DNA of 48,081 bases from an uncultured Verrucomicrobiales bacterium. GTDB taxonomy: Bacteria; Verrucomicrobiota; Verrucomicrobiia; Verrucomicrobiales; DEV007. Below the pieces are notes generated by a model. The model worked only from the letters and a program-made list of their open reading frames with translations, made no database searches and was not told where the DNA came from. The number at the start of each line of letters is the position of its first letter. Within the stretch, counting starts at the first letter, position 1. A program made the translations under genes and the position numbers. Where the stretch lies: the NCBI GenBank assembly GCA_913058215.1, contig CAJXQE010000009.1, positions 1 through 48,081 of the forward strand, read 5' to 3'. This document shows positions 36,587 to 45,150 of this stretch, piece after piece.

Positions 36587-36601
36587 ACTAGACATCACAA
36601 C

Positions 36602-37726
36602 ATGCGCTGGTCCTTCAAAATCGGAAAAATCGCGGGAACGGAGATACGGATCCACCTGACACTGTTGCTCCTTCTGGGCTGGATTGGATTTTCAACAGGC
36701 CGACATAGCGGCACTGACGAAGCAGTTGCCGTAATCGCTTTCGTTTGTCTCGCCTTCGCCTGTGTGCTGCTGCACGAACTCGGGCACGTTTTTGTAGCTC
36801 TGTTTTTTGGAATTACAACGCCACGTATTGTTCTTTACCCAATCGGTGGAGTGGCTTGGATGAAGCGGGTACCGCGGGAACCACCTCGTGAAATCCTGAT
36901 CGCTGCGGCCGGTCCCGCAGTCAATCTGATCCTGGCTCTGGTCGCACTGCTCGCGTCCGGCGGCACTATCCCGGCTCCGACCGTAACTACCGCATTGTCT
37001 CTTAGTGGGATGCTTGCTGCTCTTTTCTGGATCAATATCATGCTCGGGATTTTCAACCTCATTCCTGCATTTCCAATGGATGGAGGAAGAATCCTCAGGG
37101 CTTTCCTCGCGATCTGGACTCCCTACGAAAAAGCCACCTTGATCGCCGTTCGGATCGGCGAAGGTTTCGGTGCCGCGCTTGCCATTTACAGTATATTCGC
37201 CTTGCAGCCGATCCTGCTCTTGATCTCTCTTTTACTCATCATCTCCGCGAGCGCCGAAGTGGCCGTCGTTCAGCGGGAACATCTTTTGGAAGGTCTCGAA
37301 GCATCCGATGCCGCAATGAGCGATTTTCACACCCTCGATCTTCAGGACTCAATCCATCATGCCGTCAGCCTGATCCTTGAGGGTTCCCAGCCCGATTTCC
37401 CCGTTGTCAATTCCTCCGGTCAATGCACGGCCATCGCAACCCGGGATGAAATCATCCGCGTCCTTCGGGACAGCGGGCCGGGAGCGCTTGTAGCTGACTC
37501 AGTCGGCATGATCCCCGCTCAAATTGAATCGAACACTTCAGCTGCCGAAGCATGGCATCAACTTGTTGAGTCCGGCCTTCCCGGAGCTGCCGTGGTCAAC
37601 AAACAGGGGAAACTCGTTCGATGGCTCACCTTGGACAATATTGAAGACCTCCTCCTGACCCGATCCGCCACCCACTCTTTCGCCGCACCTACCACAACAA
37701 TAAACAGAGTGCAGTCATCCACTTAG
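36602..37726 (+). CDS. Site-2 protease (M50) with C-terminal CBS-like region
   Basis: 374 aa. Zinc site HELGH at residues 58-62 (catalytic Glu59) and second metal ligand Asp160 in FPMDGGRILRA. Five or six hydrophobic helices. After about residue 220 the sequence is soluble and looks like a CBS pair (SDFHTLDLQDSIHHAV ... DFPVVNSSGQCTAIATRDEII; GAAVVNKQGKLVRWLTLDNI), as in other stress-island M50 enzymes; CBS modules commonly bind adenine nucleotides, so proteolysis could respond to cell energy. Substrate unknown. Confidence 0.92.
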   Translation: MRWSFKIGKIAGTEIRIHLTLLLLLGWIGFSTGRHSGTDEAVAVIAFVCLAFACVLLHELGHVFVALFFGITTPRIVLYPIGGVAWMKRVPREPPREILIAAAGPAVNLILALVALLASGGTIPAPTVTTALSLSGMLAALFWINIMLGIFNLIPAFPMDGGRILRAFLAIWTPYEKATLIAVRIGEGFGAALAIYSIFALQPILLLISLLLIISASAEVAVVQREHLLEGLEASDAAMSDFHTLDLQDSIHHAVSLILEGSQPDFPVVNSSGQCTAIATRDEIIRVLRDSGPGALVADSVGMIPAQIESNTSAAEAWHQLVESGLPGAAVVNKQGKLVRWLTLDNIEDLLLTRSATHSFAAPTTTINRVQSST

Positions 37727-37845
37727 CTTTGTTAAATCGAAGAGTGGAAACCCCAGTAAAACCTCCGGAAAGATAATGGGGATGAAACAAACAGTTTGGA
37801 AGAACGGCAGCTACCTCATCTCGATGAGAGGCTGACGCCAACCAC

Positions 37846-40527
37846 ATGAGTAAAAACTCAGATCTCAAAAACAACAAACCTACTCCTTCGCCTGAAGCGG
37901 ATTATTTTTCGGATTCGCCTTGGAGTTTTGGATCAGAGGAAGTCGTCGAGGCTTTCAAGACGACCCTTTCCGGACTCACAATTGTAGAAGCCGATGAAAG
38001 ACTAAAGCAATTTGGTCCCAACTTGATTGCCAACTCAGAGGAAGTGGGCATCTGGAAAGTTTGGTGCCGTCAATTCAGAAGCTTGATCGTCGTATTGCTG
38101 GCGGTCGCTGCTATTTTTTCGGCGGTCGTAGGCGATTGGGTCGAGGCGGTGGCCGTCCTCGTCGTAATCATCATTAACGCAATGATCGGATTTATTACGG
38201 AATGGCGCGCCCTGGTATCGATGGATGCACTGAAACGTTTAACCCGACAGAATGTCCGGGTTTCACGTGGTGGTATGGAGACGATAGTCTCTGCCGAGAA
38301 TATCGTTCCCGGAGATCTGGTTGTGCTTGAGGCCGGAGACATGGTTCCCGCCGATCTGCGACTCGTAGAAGCTAACCTCCTCCAAGCCGATGAAAGCTCC
38401 CTCACCGGAGAGTCAGTTCCTGTCGAAAAGTCCACTTCGCCTGTCCCGGTCGACACCATTCTGGCGGAGCGGCAATCAATGCTCTTCCGTGGGGCCAAGA
38501 TTTGCATGGGGAATGGTAAGGGTATCGTGACAGCAACAGGACTGCGAAGCGAACTTGGTAAAATTTCGGAATTGCTCCAGGAAGTAAAATCGGAGAATAC
38601 TCCGCTTGAGAAGCAACTCTCCCGCCTCGCCCATCGACTCATCTGGGTGACTCTGGGGATGACGCTTCTAGTAACACTTACCGGCATACTTAGCGGGAGG
38701 GACATTGAACTGATGATTCAAACCGGGGTCGCACTCGCCGTTGCCGCCGTTCCCGAGGGACTGCCTGTGGTCGCAACCATCGCATTGGCAAGAGGCCTTT
38801 GGAGAATGGCAGAACGAAACGCTTTGATTAATCGTCTCTCAGCTGTCGAGACCCTCGGAGCAACAGACGTAATCTGTACCGACAAGACAGGAACCCTGAC
38901 AGAGAACCATATGACTGTGACTTCAGTCTGGGGACTCTACGACGAAAAAAGCAATCCAGTCGCTTCTGAAACAGCCTCAGACTCTATGCGTGATGTCCTT
39001 CTTGCAGCAGCCTGTTGCAACAACGCATCCATTCATCAAAACCCGAATCATAACAGCGGCGATCCACTTGAAATAGGTCTGCTTGAGGGCGCCCGAAAAA
39101 TCGGAATCGATTCCTCAAGGGAAGGGACCATTCCTCTGCGCGTTTCCGAAGTCCCTTTCAATACGGTCCGTCGAATGATGGCGACTGTTCACAAAGTGGG
39201 GGGAAGTGAAACCGTTTATGTAAAAGGCGCACCGGAAGCCGTCATCGCCTCTTGCTCCGGGTCTGTTGAAAAACCAAACTCAATTGGCGAAGAAGATCGG
39301 AAGCATTGGATCGAACGAAACGAATCCATGGCACGCAGCGGGCTACGTGTCATCGCCGTCGCAACCAAAACAGATGACGAAGGTAGCGACCCTTTCACAA
39401 ATCTCCAACTCCTCGGCCTCATTGGCTTGCATGATCCACCGCGTGCGGATATCGCCGGTTCAGTTGCGGACTGCAACCATGCCGGCATTCGAATGGTCAT
39501 GATTACGGGTGATCAGGCACCTACTGCGGAAGCTGTTGCGAAGAGCATCGGCCTTCCATTAATCACAACCCTCACGGGCGCAGAAGTTGACCAGATGGAC
39601 TTCACATCGGAAAGCGATCGAAGCAAACTTCTCGCTGCTAATGTTATCGCGCGAGCCACTCCCACACAGAAACTGAGCCTGGTCCGGCTTTATCAGGAGG
39701 AAGGCCGGACGGTAGCAATGACAGGTGACGGAGTGAACGATGCTCCCGCCCTCAAGCAAGCCGATATCGGGATCGCAATGGGAAAGCGAGGCACCGATGT
39801 CGCTCGAGATGCCGCGGCCATGATTCTGCGTGACGACGCATTCACCAGTATCGTCGCTGCAGTCCGTCAGGGACGAACCATCTTCGAGAATATCCGGAAA
39901 TTCGCAGTCTATCTGATCTCGTGCAATTCCAGCGAAATTCTCATTATCGGCTTAGCGACCCTCTTCTCCGAGAAGCTGCCCCTCCTCCCCCTGCAGATTC
40001 TTTTTCTCAATCTCGTCACCGACGTCTTCCCCGCTCTCGCCCTTGGTGTCACGAAGCCTTCCGGCGAAGTGCTCAATCGAAAGCCACGTCCGAAGACTGA
40101 ACCGGTACTCCGAAATTCCGACTGGATGAAAATTCTTTGGCAGGCTGTTCTTATCGCAATCTCCACGCTGGGTTCATTTTACTTTGCAACCTATCGACTG
40201 GGAATGTCGGAGTCTGAAGCCGTTACGGTTTCCTTTCTCACACTCGCAATCGCTCAGCTGTTTCATGTCTTCAACATGCGGTCCGCCGAGGAATCTTTTT
40301 TCCGAAGTTCGGTTTGGAAGAACCCGTGGGTCTGGGCAGCAACATTTCTGTGCCTCACCTTGCTCGCTCTGGCCTGCTATGCTCCAGAGCTCAGCGCCGT
40401 CCTCGGGCTGCGACCTCCCACGCCTTCTGACTTGATGCTCGTATTTGGCTTTGCCCTTTTCCCTCTGACTGCAGAGTGGATCCGGGTCTATTTTTCAAAC
40501 GGCTCAAGAAGAAAAGCCGCGAACTGA
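37846..40527 (+). CDS. P2-type cation ATPase, calcium-like
   Basis: 893 aa. N-terminal cation-ATPase domain, TGES (about 187), PEGLP in the fourth membrane helix, phosphorylation Asp346 in DKTGTLTEN, KGAPEA, and hinge GDGVNDAPAL. PEGLP with a long C-terminal helical region is characteristic of Ca2+ P2A/P2B pumps. Direction would be export from the cytoplasm. It is last in the rightward stress operon, 119 bases after the protease. The mycobacterial DosR-regulon pump CtpF is a P2-type ATPase in a similar setting, an analogy and not an orthology claim. Confidence 0.93.
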   Translation: MSKNSDLKNNKPTPSPEADYFSDSPWSFGSEEVVEAFKTTLSGLTIVEADERLKQFGPNLIANSEEVGIWKVWCRQFRSLIVVLLAVAAIFSAVVGDWVEAVAVLVVIIINAMIGFITEWRALVSMDALKRLTRQNVRVSRGGMETIVSAENIVPGDLVVLEAGDMVPADLRLVEANLLQADESSLTGESVPVEKSTSPVPVDTILAERQSMLFRGAKICMGNGKGIVTATGLRSELGKISELLQEVKSENTPLEKQLSRLAHRLIWVTLGMTLLVTLTGILSGRDIELMIQTGVALAVAAVPEGLPVVATIALARGLWRMAERNALINRLSAVETLGATDVICTDKTGTLTENHMTVTSVWGLYDEKSNPVASETASDSMRDVLLAAACCNNASIHQNPNHNSGDPLEIGLLEGARKIGIDSSREGTIPLRVSEVPFNTVRRMMATVHKVGGSETVYVKGAPEAVIASCSGSVEKPNSIGEEDRKHWIERNESMARSGLRVIAVATKTDDEGSDPFTNLQLLGLIGLHDPPRADIAGSVADCNHAGIRMVMITGDQAPTAEAVAKSIGLPLITTLTGAEVDQMDFTSESDRSKLLAANVIARATPTQKLSLVRLYQEEGRTVAMTGDGVNDAPALKQADIGIAMGKRGTDVARDAAAMILRDDAFTSIVAAVRQGRTIFENIRKFAVYLISCNSSEILIIGLATLFSEKLPLLPLQILFLNLVTDVFPALALGVTKPSGEVLNRKPRPKTEPVLRNSDWMKILWQAVLIAISTLGSFYFATYRLGMSESEAVTVSFLTLAIAQLFHVFNMRSAEESFFRSSVWKNPWVWAATFLCLTLLALACYAPELSAVLGLRPPTPSDLMLVFGFALFPLTAEWIRVYFSNGSRRKAAN

Positions 40528-40559
40528 AAAGTCGCCGGGGAAGGGAAACCCTACTCGTC

Positions 40560-41018
40560 TCAAAAATCTCGTGGATGAACCAGTTTCACCGCTTCCGGCC
40601 ACTTTGCTCCCTCCTCAATCCATCGGCGTAAAATCTCCATGCGGACTCCCCATATCTTGTCCGGCGTTGGTGGCATTGCCCCGTAGTGGATCCCGTCCAA
40701 CTCAAGCGCCTTGATCAGCAAACTTTCGGTGGGATGTCCAGGAATGATGGCGGGAGCATGATCCCCGGTAGCAAGCGCAAGCTCCCGGGTTTCGAGATTG
40801 AAGTTCCCATTCGCGGCCGCACTCTCGCTGTTGTGACACTCGAGACAGTTGATGATCAGGATAGGACGCACGTTGCGTTCGAAGTCAATCGGTCCCTTCG
40901 GCACTTTTGTTGGCCACGACGGGAACTCTTCATGCTCGGCGGGCGGATGGGAACACGAGTTAGCCTGCAGAAGAATCACCCCCAGACACAGGGAAGAAGT
41001 GAGAGAAATCAAATTCAT
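40560..41018 (-). CDS. Planctomycete-type (PSCyt1) cytochrome c domain protein
   Basis: 152 aa. Signal-like hydrophobic N-terminus with a Cys at 22 that is only a weak lipobox (ANSC). DFERNVRPILIINCLECHNSES, with haem site Cys58-x-x-Cys61-His62, and HPTESLLIKALELDG...AMPPTPD are the PSCyt1 (DUF1549-associated) signature, normally the N-terminal part of much longer planctomycete and verrucomicrobial proteins. Here it occurs as an isolated domain. Convergent with the P2 ATPase, 32 bases apart. Confidence 0.87.
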   Translation of the reverse strand: MNLISLTSSLCLGVILLQANSCSHPPAEHEEFPSWPTKVPKGPIDFERNVRPILIINCLECHNSESAAANGNFNLETRELALATGDHAPAIIPGHPTESLLIKALELDGIHYGAMPPTPDKIWGVRMEILRRWIEEGAKWPEAVKLVHPRDF

Positions 41019-41093
41019 TCCCCACCCTCGGGAAAACTCACTGAAAGGCTCCTTCTCACTTGTGATTCACTACGCAAATTGTGTCACGGATAT

Positions 41094-41423
41094 TTACAAT
41101 CCCAGGCTTGCGAAGGTATCAGCAAGGCGTCCGATTTGCAGAATCAGCGCGGGGTGGTGTTCAACTGCTTCCGAATACCGTCGATGCAGATCCCTAAACT
41201 TTTCCGACGGCAGTAGCTCATGACTTTCCTGAGCTGGTTCAAGACCATTTTCAAGATCCGAAGTCGCACCGGCAATGATACGGTGCACTTCTGTTTCAGC
41301 TTCCGTTCCGACGAGCGACTCGAGCGGGTCGCGCAGGGCGAGAATAAATTTGTCGTGATCTTTAGAATCACCGCTCAACTTTTCAATGCTGGACTCAAGC
41401 TCAATTAGTGTCTGCTTCATCAT
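41094..41423 (-). CDS. DUF4404 family protein
   Basis: 109 aa, all helical and charged. HHPALILQIGRLADTFASLGL at the C-terminus corresponds to the 'HP-x-L ... I-x-x-L-x-x-x-G' ending of DUF4404. Function unknown. It lies 5 bases downstream of the USP F gene and is almost certainly in its operon. Confidence 0.75.
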   Translation of the reverse strand: MMKQTLIELESSIEKLSGDSKDHDKFILALRDPLESLVGTEAETEVHRIIAGATSDLENGLEPAQESHELLPSEKFRDLHRRYSEAVEHHPALILQIGRLADTFASLGL

Positions 41424-41428
41424 TTCTT

Positions 41429-42328
41429 CTAGGGAGTTTCATCGTAAACGGTGAGGACCGAACAATTCGATTTTTCGATTACCCGTTCGGCTGTTCTTCC
41501 GGGAGTTATCATTTCCTGCCGTCCCCTCCCCAACTGACCAACGACAACAAGGTCTGCATCGACCTCTTTTGCATATTCCAGAATGCCGTGATAAGCGCTG
41601 AAGCTTTCACGCACATCGAAATGGATTGGCAGTTTTTTTACCTCCTGTAGCTCCGAGTAGGCAAAATCACAAAATCGCTTTCTGAGCTCGCTCATGTGCT
41701 CCTCGACAGCAGCATCCATGTCCTCCGTCCTGTGGTTGTAGTATTCCCAGACTGGAGCGAAAACGTGTACTACATGCAAATCGGAATCATCACTTTTTGC
41801 AATCTCAGCAGCACGATGGACGGCATGCTTTGAGTCCTTGGAAAAATCTATCGCAGCAAGTACATTCCGAAATGGTTCGTGATGTTCCTTCCTCACAAGC
41901 AGCACATCCGTCGAAGGATGCCGGAGACAACTCTTTGCAACCGATCCTACTACATCTCCGTGATTTTTGTGATTTTCTCCCTGCGCACCGAGAACGAGCA
42001 GCTTTGCGTTTTCCGAGGACACCGCTCTGCTCAGTTCTGCATAAGGGTGACCAATGCCAACCCGAATCTCGATTTCTTGCCGGGGCACTCCACTCTCAGT
42101 CAGCCATTTTTCAAGATGGGCAGTACGCCCCGCGATAATGTCCGACTCACTGATGCCCTTCCATCGCTTCGCGTGCGCCATTTCCTCATCGTAAAGAAAA
42201 TGCGCAACAACAAGCCGTGCCCCGGATTCGCCAGTAACACGAACAGCTTCGAAGAGAGCGTGGCGCGATGGTTCAGAGAAATCGACACCTACGACGACAA
42301 CATTTGAATGGTGGGGAGCAGGATTCAT
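41429..42328 (-). CDS. Tandem-domain universal stress protein (USP F)
   Basis: 299 aa. Domain 1 starts VVVGVDFSEPSRHAL, domain 2 VLAAIDFSKDSKHAV. Domain 1 has GAQGENHKNHGDVVGSVAKSCL, a near-complete ATP loop (G-x2-G-x9-GS with small shift); domain 2 has GQLGRGRQEMITPGRTAERVI. Of a different subfamily from the A/D/E/G set. Upstream of DUF4404 in one operon, and divergent from USP G across 175 bases. Confidence 0.92.
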   Translation of the reverse strand: MNPAPHHSNVVVVGVDFSEPSRHALFEAVRVTGESGARLVVAHFLYDEEMAHAKRWKGISESDIIAGRTAHLEKWLTESGVPRQEIEIRVGIGHPYAELSRAVSSENAKLLVLGAQGENHKNHGDVVGSVAKSCLRHPSTDVLLVRKEHHEPFRNVLAAIDFSKDSKHAVHRAAEIAKSDDSDLHVVHVFAPVWEYYNHRTEDMDAAVEEHMSELRKRFCDFAYSELQEVKKLPIHFDVRESFSAYHGILEYAKEVDADLVVVGQLGRGRQEMITPGRTAERVIEKSNCSVLTVYDETP

Positions 42329-42503
42329 GAGGCTATTAGATTTTCTAAACCCAACATCCCGACAAACGCTGCCAACTGCTTCGCTTCATTTGACCGAATC
42401 TGCTCATTTTTTGCCCCTACCCTGAGAAGTACAGCGGCAAATGGTGCTCAAAATATCACAATCGAAGAAAAGCCGAAGCCAGTAAGCGGGATAATATTTA
42501 CGC

Positions 42504-43349
42504 ATGAACCCGGACATTTCCCGCCTCTTGCTACCCGTTACTTCCGATGGGGGCTTTGAGTCCGCCGCTTCAACTTGCCTTTCACTAGCTAAACAACACA
42601 ATGCCCAGATTCTGCTCGCAGCTATCGATGACGACAGTGCGCCCTACGCAACGGTAAACCTGCCATTTCACGAGAAAGATTTCATGCATTGCGAGCAAGC
42701 TTCGGAGAAACTGCTCAACAGTCCGCTTGGAGATCGCTGCGCCAAGCTTCTCGCTGACGCCTCCTCTGACCATATCGAAGTGCGCGAAGTGCTCGCGAAA
42801 GGACATGCCGCGACTCAGGCACTGCTTCTATCTCGCTTCGCCGATCTTCTTGTTCTCTCAAACCAGCCTCATTTTCCCGACCGCGACGGCAACCTCCTCC
42901 GCAGAGTGAACCCGATCCTTGAAATCCTCGACCAGACTGTAGTTCCCGTTCTTGTAGCCGGACCGGATTCGGTTCCTGAAATTAGCTCTGTTGCTCTCTT
43001 TTTCGATGGCGGTCCATGCGCAAGCAGAGCACTCCACAGTCTCGCCCGACTCTTTGGACATCAGCCTGACATCCCTGTGTTTGTTCGAGTCTCAATTATT
43101 GAATATGGGATCGCTCAGCAAATGGGAGAAGAGTGTGAGAGCTATCTGCGTCTGAAAGGATTTCGGAATATCACCATCGAATACTCCGAAAATCATCCAC
43201 TGGAAGCAATCAAGACCGAAGCCTTCACGCCGGTCGATCTCATCGCCATGGGTATCCGTTCAAAACATACCTATCACGACCTTCACGTCGGCGCGCTTGC
43301 AAAACACTTTCTGGAGGATCCGGGAGTAGGCTTAACCTTGTTCTGTTAG
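42504..43349 (+). CDS. Tandem-domain universal stress protein (USP G)
   Basis: 281 aa. Opens RLLLPVTSDGGFESAA and, for the second half, VALFFDGGPCASRAL; ends GIRSKHTYHDLHVGALAKHFL, the same tail as USPs A, D and E but with GA in place of GS. The most diverged member of that subfamily. It is the last core-genome gene before the accessory region. Confidence 0.9.
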   Translation: MNPDISRLLLPVTSDGGFESAASTCLSLAKQHNAQILLAAIDDDSAPYATVNLPFHEKDFMHCEQASEKLLNSPLGDRCAKLLADASSDHIEVREVLAKGHAATQALLLSRFADLLVLSNQPHFPDRDGNLLRRVNPILEILDQTVVPVLVAGPDSVPEISSVALFFDGGPCASRALHSLARLFGHQPDIPVFVRVSIIEYGIAQQMGEECESYLRLKGFRNITIEYSENHPLEAIKTEAFTPVDLIAMGIRSKHTYHDLHVGALAKHFLEDPGVGLTLFC

Positions 43350-43374
43350 CGATCAGCGCTCTACTGCTTTTTTT
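43348..43374 (+). terminator. Weak terminator candidate after USP G
   Basis: A short AGCG-atcag-CGCT stem just after the stop is followed, 9 bases later, by a run of seven T. The stem is short, so this is a weak candidate. Confidence 0.3.
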
Positions 43375-43753
43375 CTTATTGTACTAAAGATCCCAGAAAC
43401 TTCTTGCCCGACATAGGCAGTTGCCTCCATCTGAAACAAGTCAGTCGGTTTCCGGTGACAATCATTCACCCGGCATACCAAAAAACTTCGGACGGGACCC
43501 TGGGGAGCAAGTTGCGAATGAAGTCCAAGGCATCGATCCAAAAGGATGATCCACCGCCCTCAAAAAACGTTGCCTTGAGATCAGTTAGAAACCCTTACTG
43601 GACATGCGGCCTTATCCCCTCAAGATTTTCTCGACGCATTGTGGGGAACACATATAGAATCGGAGTTACGGCTTGAAAAACTTAATATCAGCCTGCGGGA
43701 TTGGGTCGACGTCGACCTAAACCTGTTTTGAAACACGTCGACCTAATACACTG
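43375..43753. other. Non-coding stretch before the cassette array
   Basis: About 380 bases with no convincing gene on either strand; short open frames have no recognisable content. GC falls compared with the DNA to the left. It ends with two 12-bp direct repeats and a GTT core, and would be the place for an integron attachment site (attI), but no integrase gene fits here. Confidence 0.6.
43709..43746 (+). repeat. 12-bp direct repeat (ACGTCGACCTAA twice), possible attI element
   Basis: ACGTCGACCTAA occurs at 43709-43720 and 43735-43746, 26 bases apart, ending 6 bases before the putative recombination core at 43753. Class 1 integron attI has comparable direct repeats that bind the integrase. 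Only two copies exist, so this is suggestive at most. Confidence 0.45.
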
Positions 43754-43845
43754 TTCAGCTAAAAAGTTACACGCTTATCAATCAAACCACAGATTTACCA
43801 AACGAATTACTCCTTCCAATCACCAGCGAAGTTTGCGTTCGTCTG

Positions 43846-44334
43846 ATGGATAGAAATGATTCGAGAAATTTCTTTCAGATGGTTGAGAACCACAGGTCTG
43901 ATCTCCGCCAATGGTTGTCTTGGGTTGATGATGTCACCTGCGTTGAAGACATAGCGAAGCGTTACATCCATTGCTCAACATCTAAGTCCGAAGGTAAGTC
44001 GCTCAGGTTCTTTATCCTACACCAAGAAGTAATCATCGGGATGTTAGCGGCAAAGAGAATTGATTGGGAACTTAATCTTGCCGAGTTATCCTACAGTCTA
44101 GATCCGAATTTTCGAGGCAGAGGAATTATCACCCAGGCTTGCAAAAAGATAATTTCATATTTCGAGAGTTCATTTGGAATTGTGAACTTTGAGATCCGCA
44201 CTGCAATTGGAAACCAGGCGAGCGAACGAATCGCAGAAAATCTAGGGTTCGACTTTATCAAGATTCAAGAGAGAGCAGAGAAGCTCCATGGTGATTGGGT
44301 CGACCACAAAATCTATGCCAACAAGAGGCAATGA
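43846..44334 (+). CDS. GNAT acetyltransferase (RimL-like), cassette-borne, uncertain start
   Basis: 162 aa from ATG 43846. Motif A NFRGRGIITQA and the C-terminal GNQASERIAENLGFD are RimJ/RimL-type N-acetyltransferase signatures; it would use acetyl-CoA to acetylate a protein N-terminus or small molecule. The in-frame codons upstream (from 43801) encode a stretch like the first beta strand of RimL, so the true protein seems to start earlier, yet no ATG, GTG or TTG exists in that frame before the stop at 43744. Either an unusual start (for example ATC 43777) is used or the gene is damaged. Lies in the first putative cassette (43754-44469). Confidence 0.8.
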   Translation: MDRNDSRNFFQMVENHRSDLRQWLSWVDDVTCVEDIAKRYIHCSTSKSEGKSLRFFILHQEVIIGMLAAKRIDWELNLAELSYSLDPNFRGRGIITQACKKIISYFESSFGIVNFEIRTAIGNQASERIAENLGFDFIKIQERAEKLHGDWVDHKIYANKRQ

Positions 44335-44348
44335 AACACAATAAAAAT

Positions 44349-44475
44349 GCCGAACAAGACGCGGATGACCAAGCCGCTCCCGCTGTGAAGTAGAAATTTT
44401 GAAGCCAGTGCTAACACTAACCCTGAAGTCGAAAGCGCGCCCTCAGCAGCGGCTGGCATCGCTTTGACGTTCTCC
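44349..44475 (+). other. attC-like recombination site 1
   Basis: 127 bases after the GNAT gene. R'' box GCCGAAC at 44349-44355 with the AAC trinucleotide, spacer AAGAC, then GCGGATGACCAAGCCGCT. The right arm (44446-44475) read as complement gives GAAC...GCGATGCCAGCCGCT, so the two ends fold on each other with extrahelical bases as in integron attC sites. The R' core is GTT at 44469. Size and layout are normal for attC; the R' box is not canonical because it comes from the next cassette. Confidence 0.65.
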
Positions 44476-44481
44476 CAAGAA

Positions 44482-45111
44482 ATGAAACCGCTCACGCTGA
44501 TTATTATATTCATGGTCACAAGTCTTGTTTGCGCTGACGAGCTGGAATTTGATTTGGGCCAGTTCGGACAGCTGATCGAAATTTCGGCCGACTCTGCAGA
44601 GGGGGAAGCCGCCCCGGAGACAGCCCTCGACAGGGAAATCGAAGCATTCCGAAAGGGCCATCAAGCCTACAATGCAGTCTTGATTAACAATTCCGATGGG
44701 CGCGCTCTGAATAAAGAAGGACAGGTAGATGGTTCGGAGGCTCTTGGAACGGTCGTATATCCGAAGGAGGTATTGATCATTGCACGGGCCTCAGTCGCCG
44801 ATCCTGTCGTGAAGCTTTACAGATCCATCAAGAAAATCCCGGATTGTGCGCATACCGTGAGAATTTTATACACAGAGTCGCAAGACCGTTCTGAGTCTTC
44901 ACTGCTGGGATACACCATTGAGAACCCCAAGAGAGTTTATACCAAACTTGTGAAATATGACGGCGAGACTCCTTGGCTGGAATGGATCACAGCATCGTTC
45001 AAAAAAGACGATAGAGAGCAAGTCGGCGCTGACCTACCCGCTACCGCTCCGGAGTCGAAATCCGAGGGAAAAGAAAAACCTAAAACTGAAACGGAGGGGC
45101 GCTCCCAGTAG
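44482..45111 (+). CDS. Small secreted protein of unknown function, cassette-borne
   Basis: 209 aa from ATG 44482, chosen because it opens a signal peptide (MKPLTLIIIFMVTSLVCA-DE); an earlier in-frame start at 44464 overlaps the attC site. The mature part is acidic, with YPKEVLIIARASV and a Glu/Lys/Pro-rich tail. No family recognised. It starts 12 bases after the recombination core at 44469, as is usual for cassette genes. A stop and short hairpin (CTCCC-agtagc-GGGAG) follow. Confidence 0.75.
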   Translation: MKPLTLIIIFMVTSLVCADELEFDLGQFGQLIEISADSAEGEAAPETALDREIEAFRKGHQAYNAVLINNSDGRALNKEGQVDGSEALGTVVYPKEVLIIARASVADPVVKLYRSIKKIPDCAHTVRILYTESQDRSESSLLGYTIENPKRVYTKLVKYDGETPWLEWITASFKKDDREQVGADLPATAPESKSEGKEKPKTETEGRSQ

Positions 45112-45137
45112 CGGGAGGCATGTCTCAAACGTTATCT
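45112..45137 (+). other. Right half of attC-like site 2
   Basis: The bases GGCATGTCTCAAAC before GTTATCT resemble the right arm of site 1 (GGCATCGCTTTGAC before GTTCTCC), matching at GGCAT, CT and AC-GTT. The left half is not clear: the expected R'' complement of the upstream cassette start (GGGAGAAC) is missing, so this site may be decayed. Confidence 0.45.
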
Positions 45138-45150
45138 CAAATAATTCGAC

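Noticed and set aside
43353..43676. Short ORFs on both strands in the 43.4-43.7 kb gap
   Set aside because: Neither shows domain, ribosome site or plausible composition, and they overlap on opposite strands.
43709..43746. CRISPR array
   Set aside because: Only two short copies with a 14-base gap; no array, leader or cas gene.
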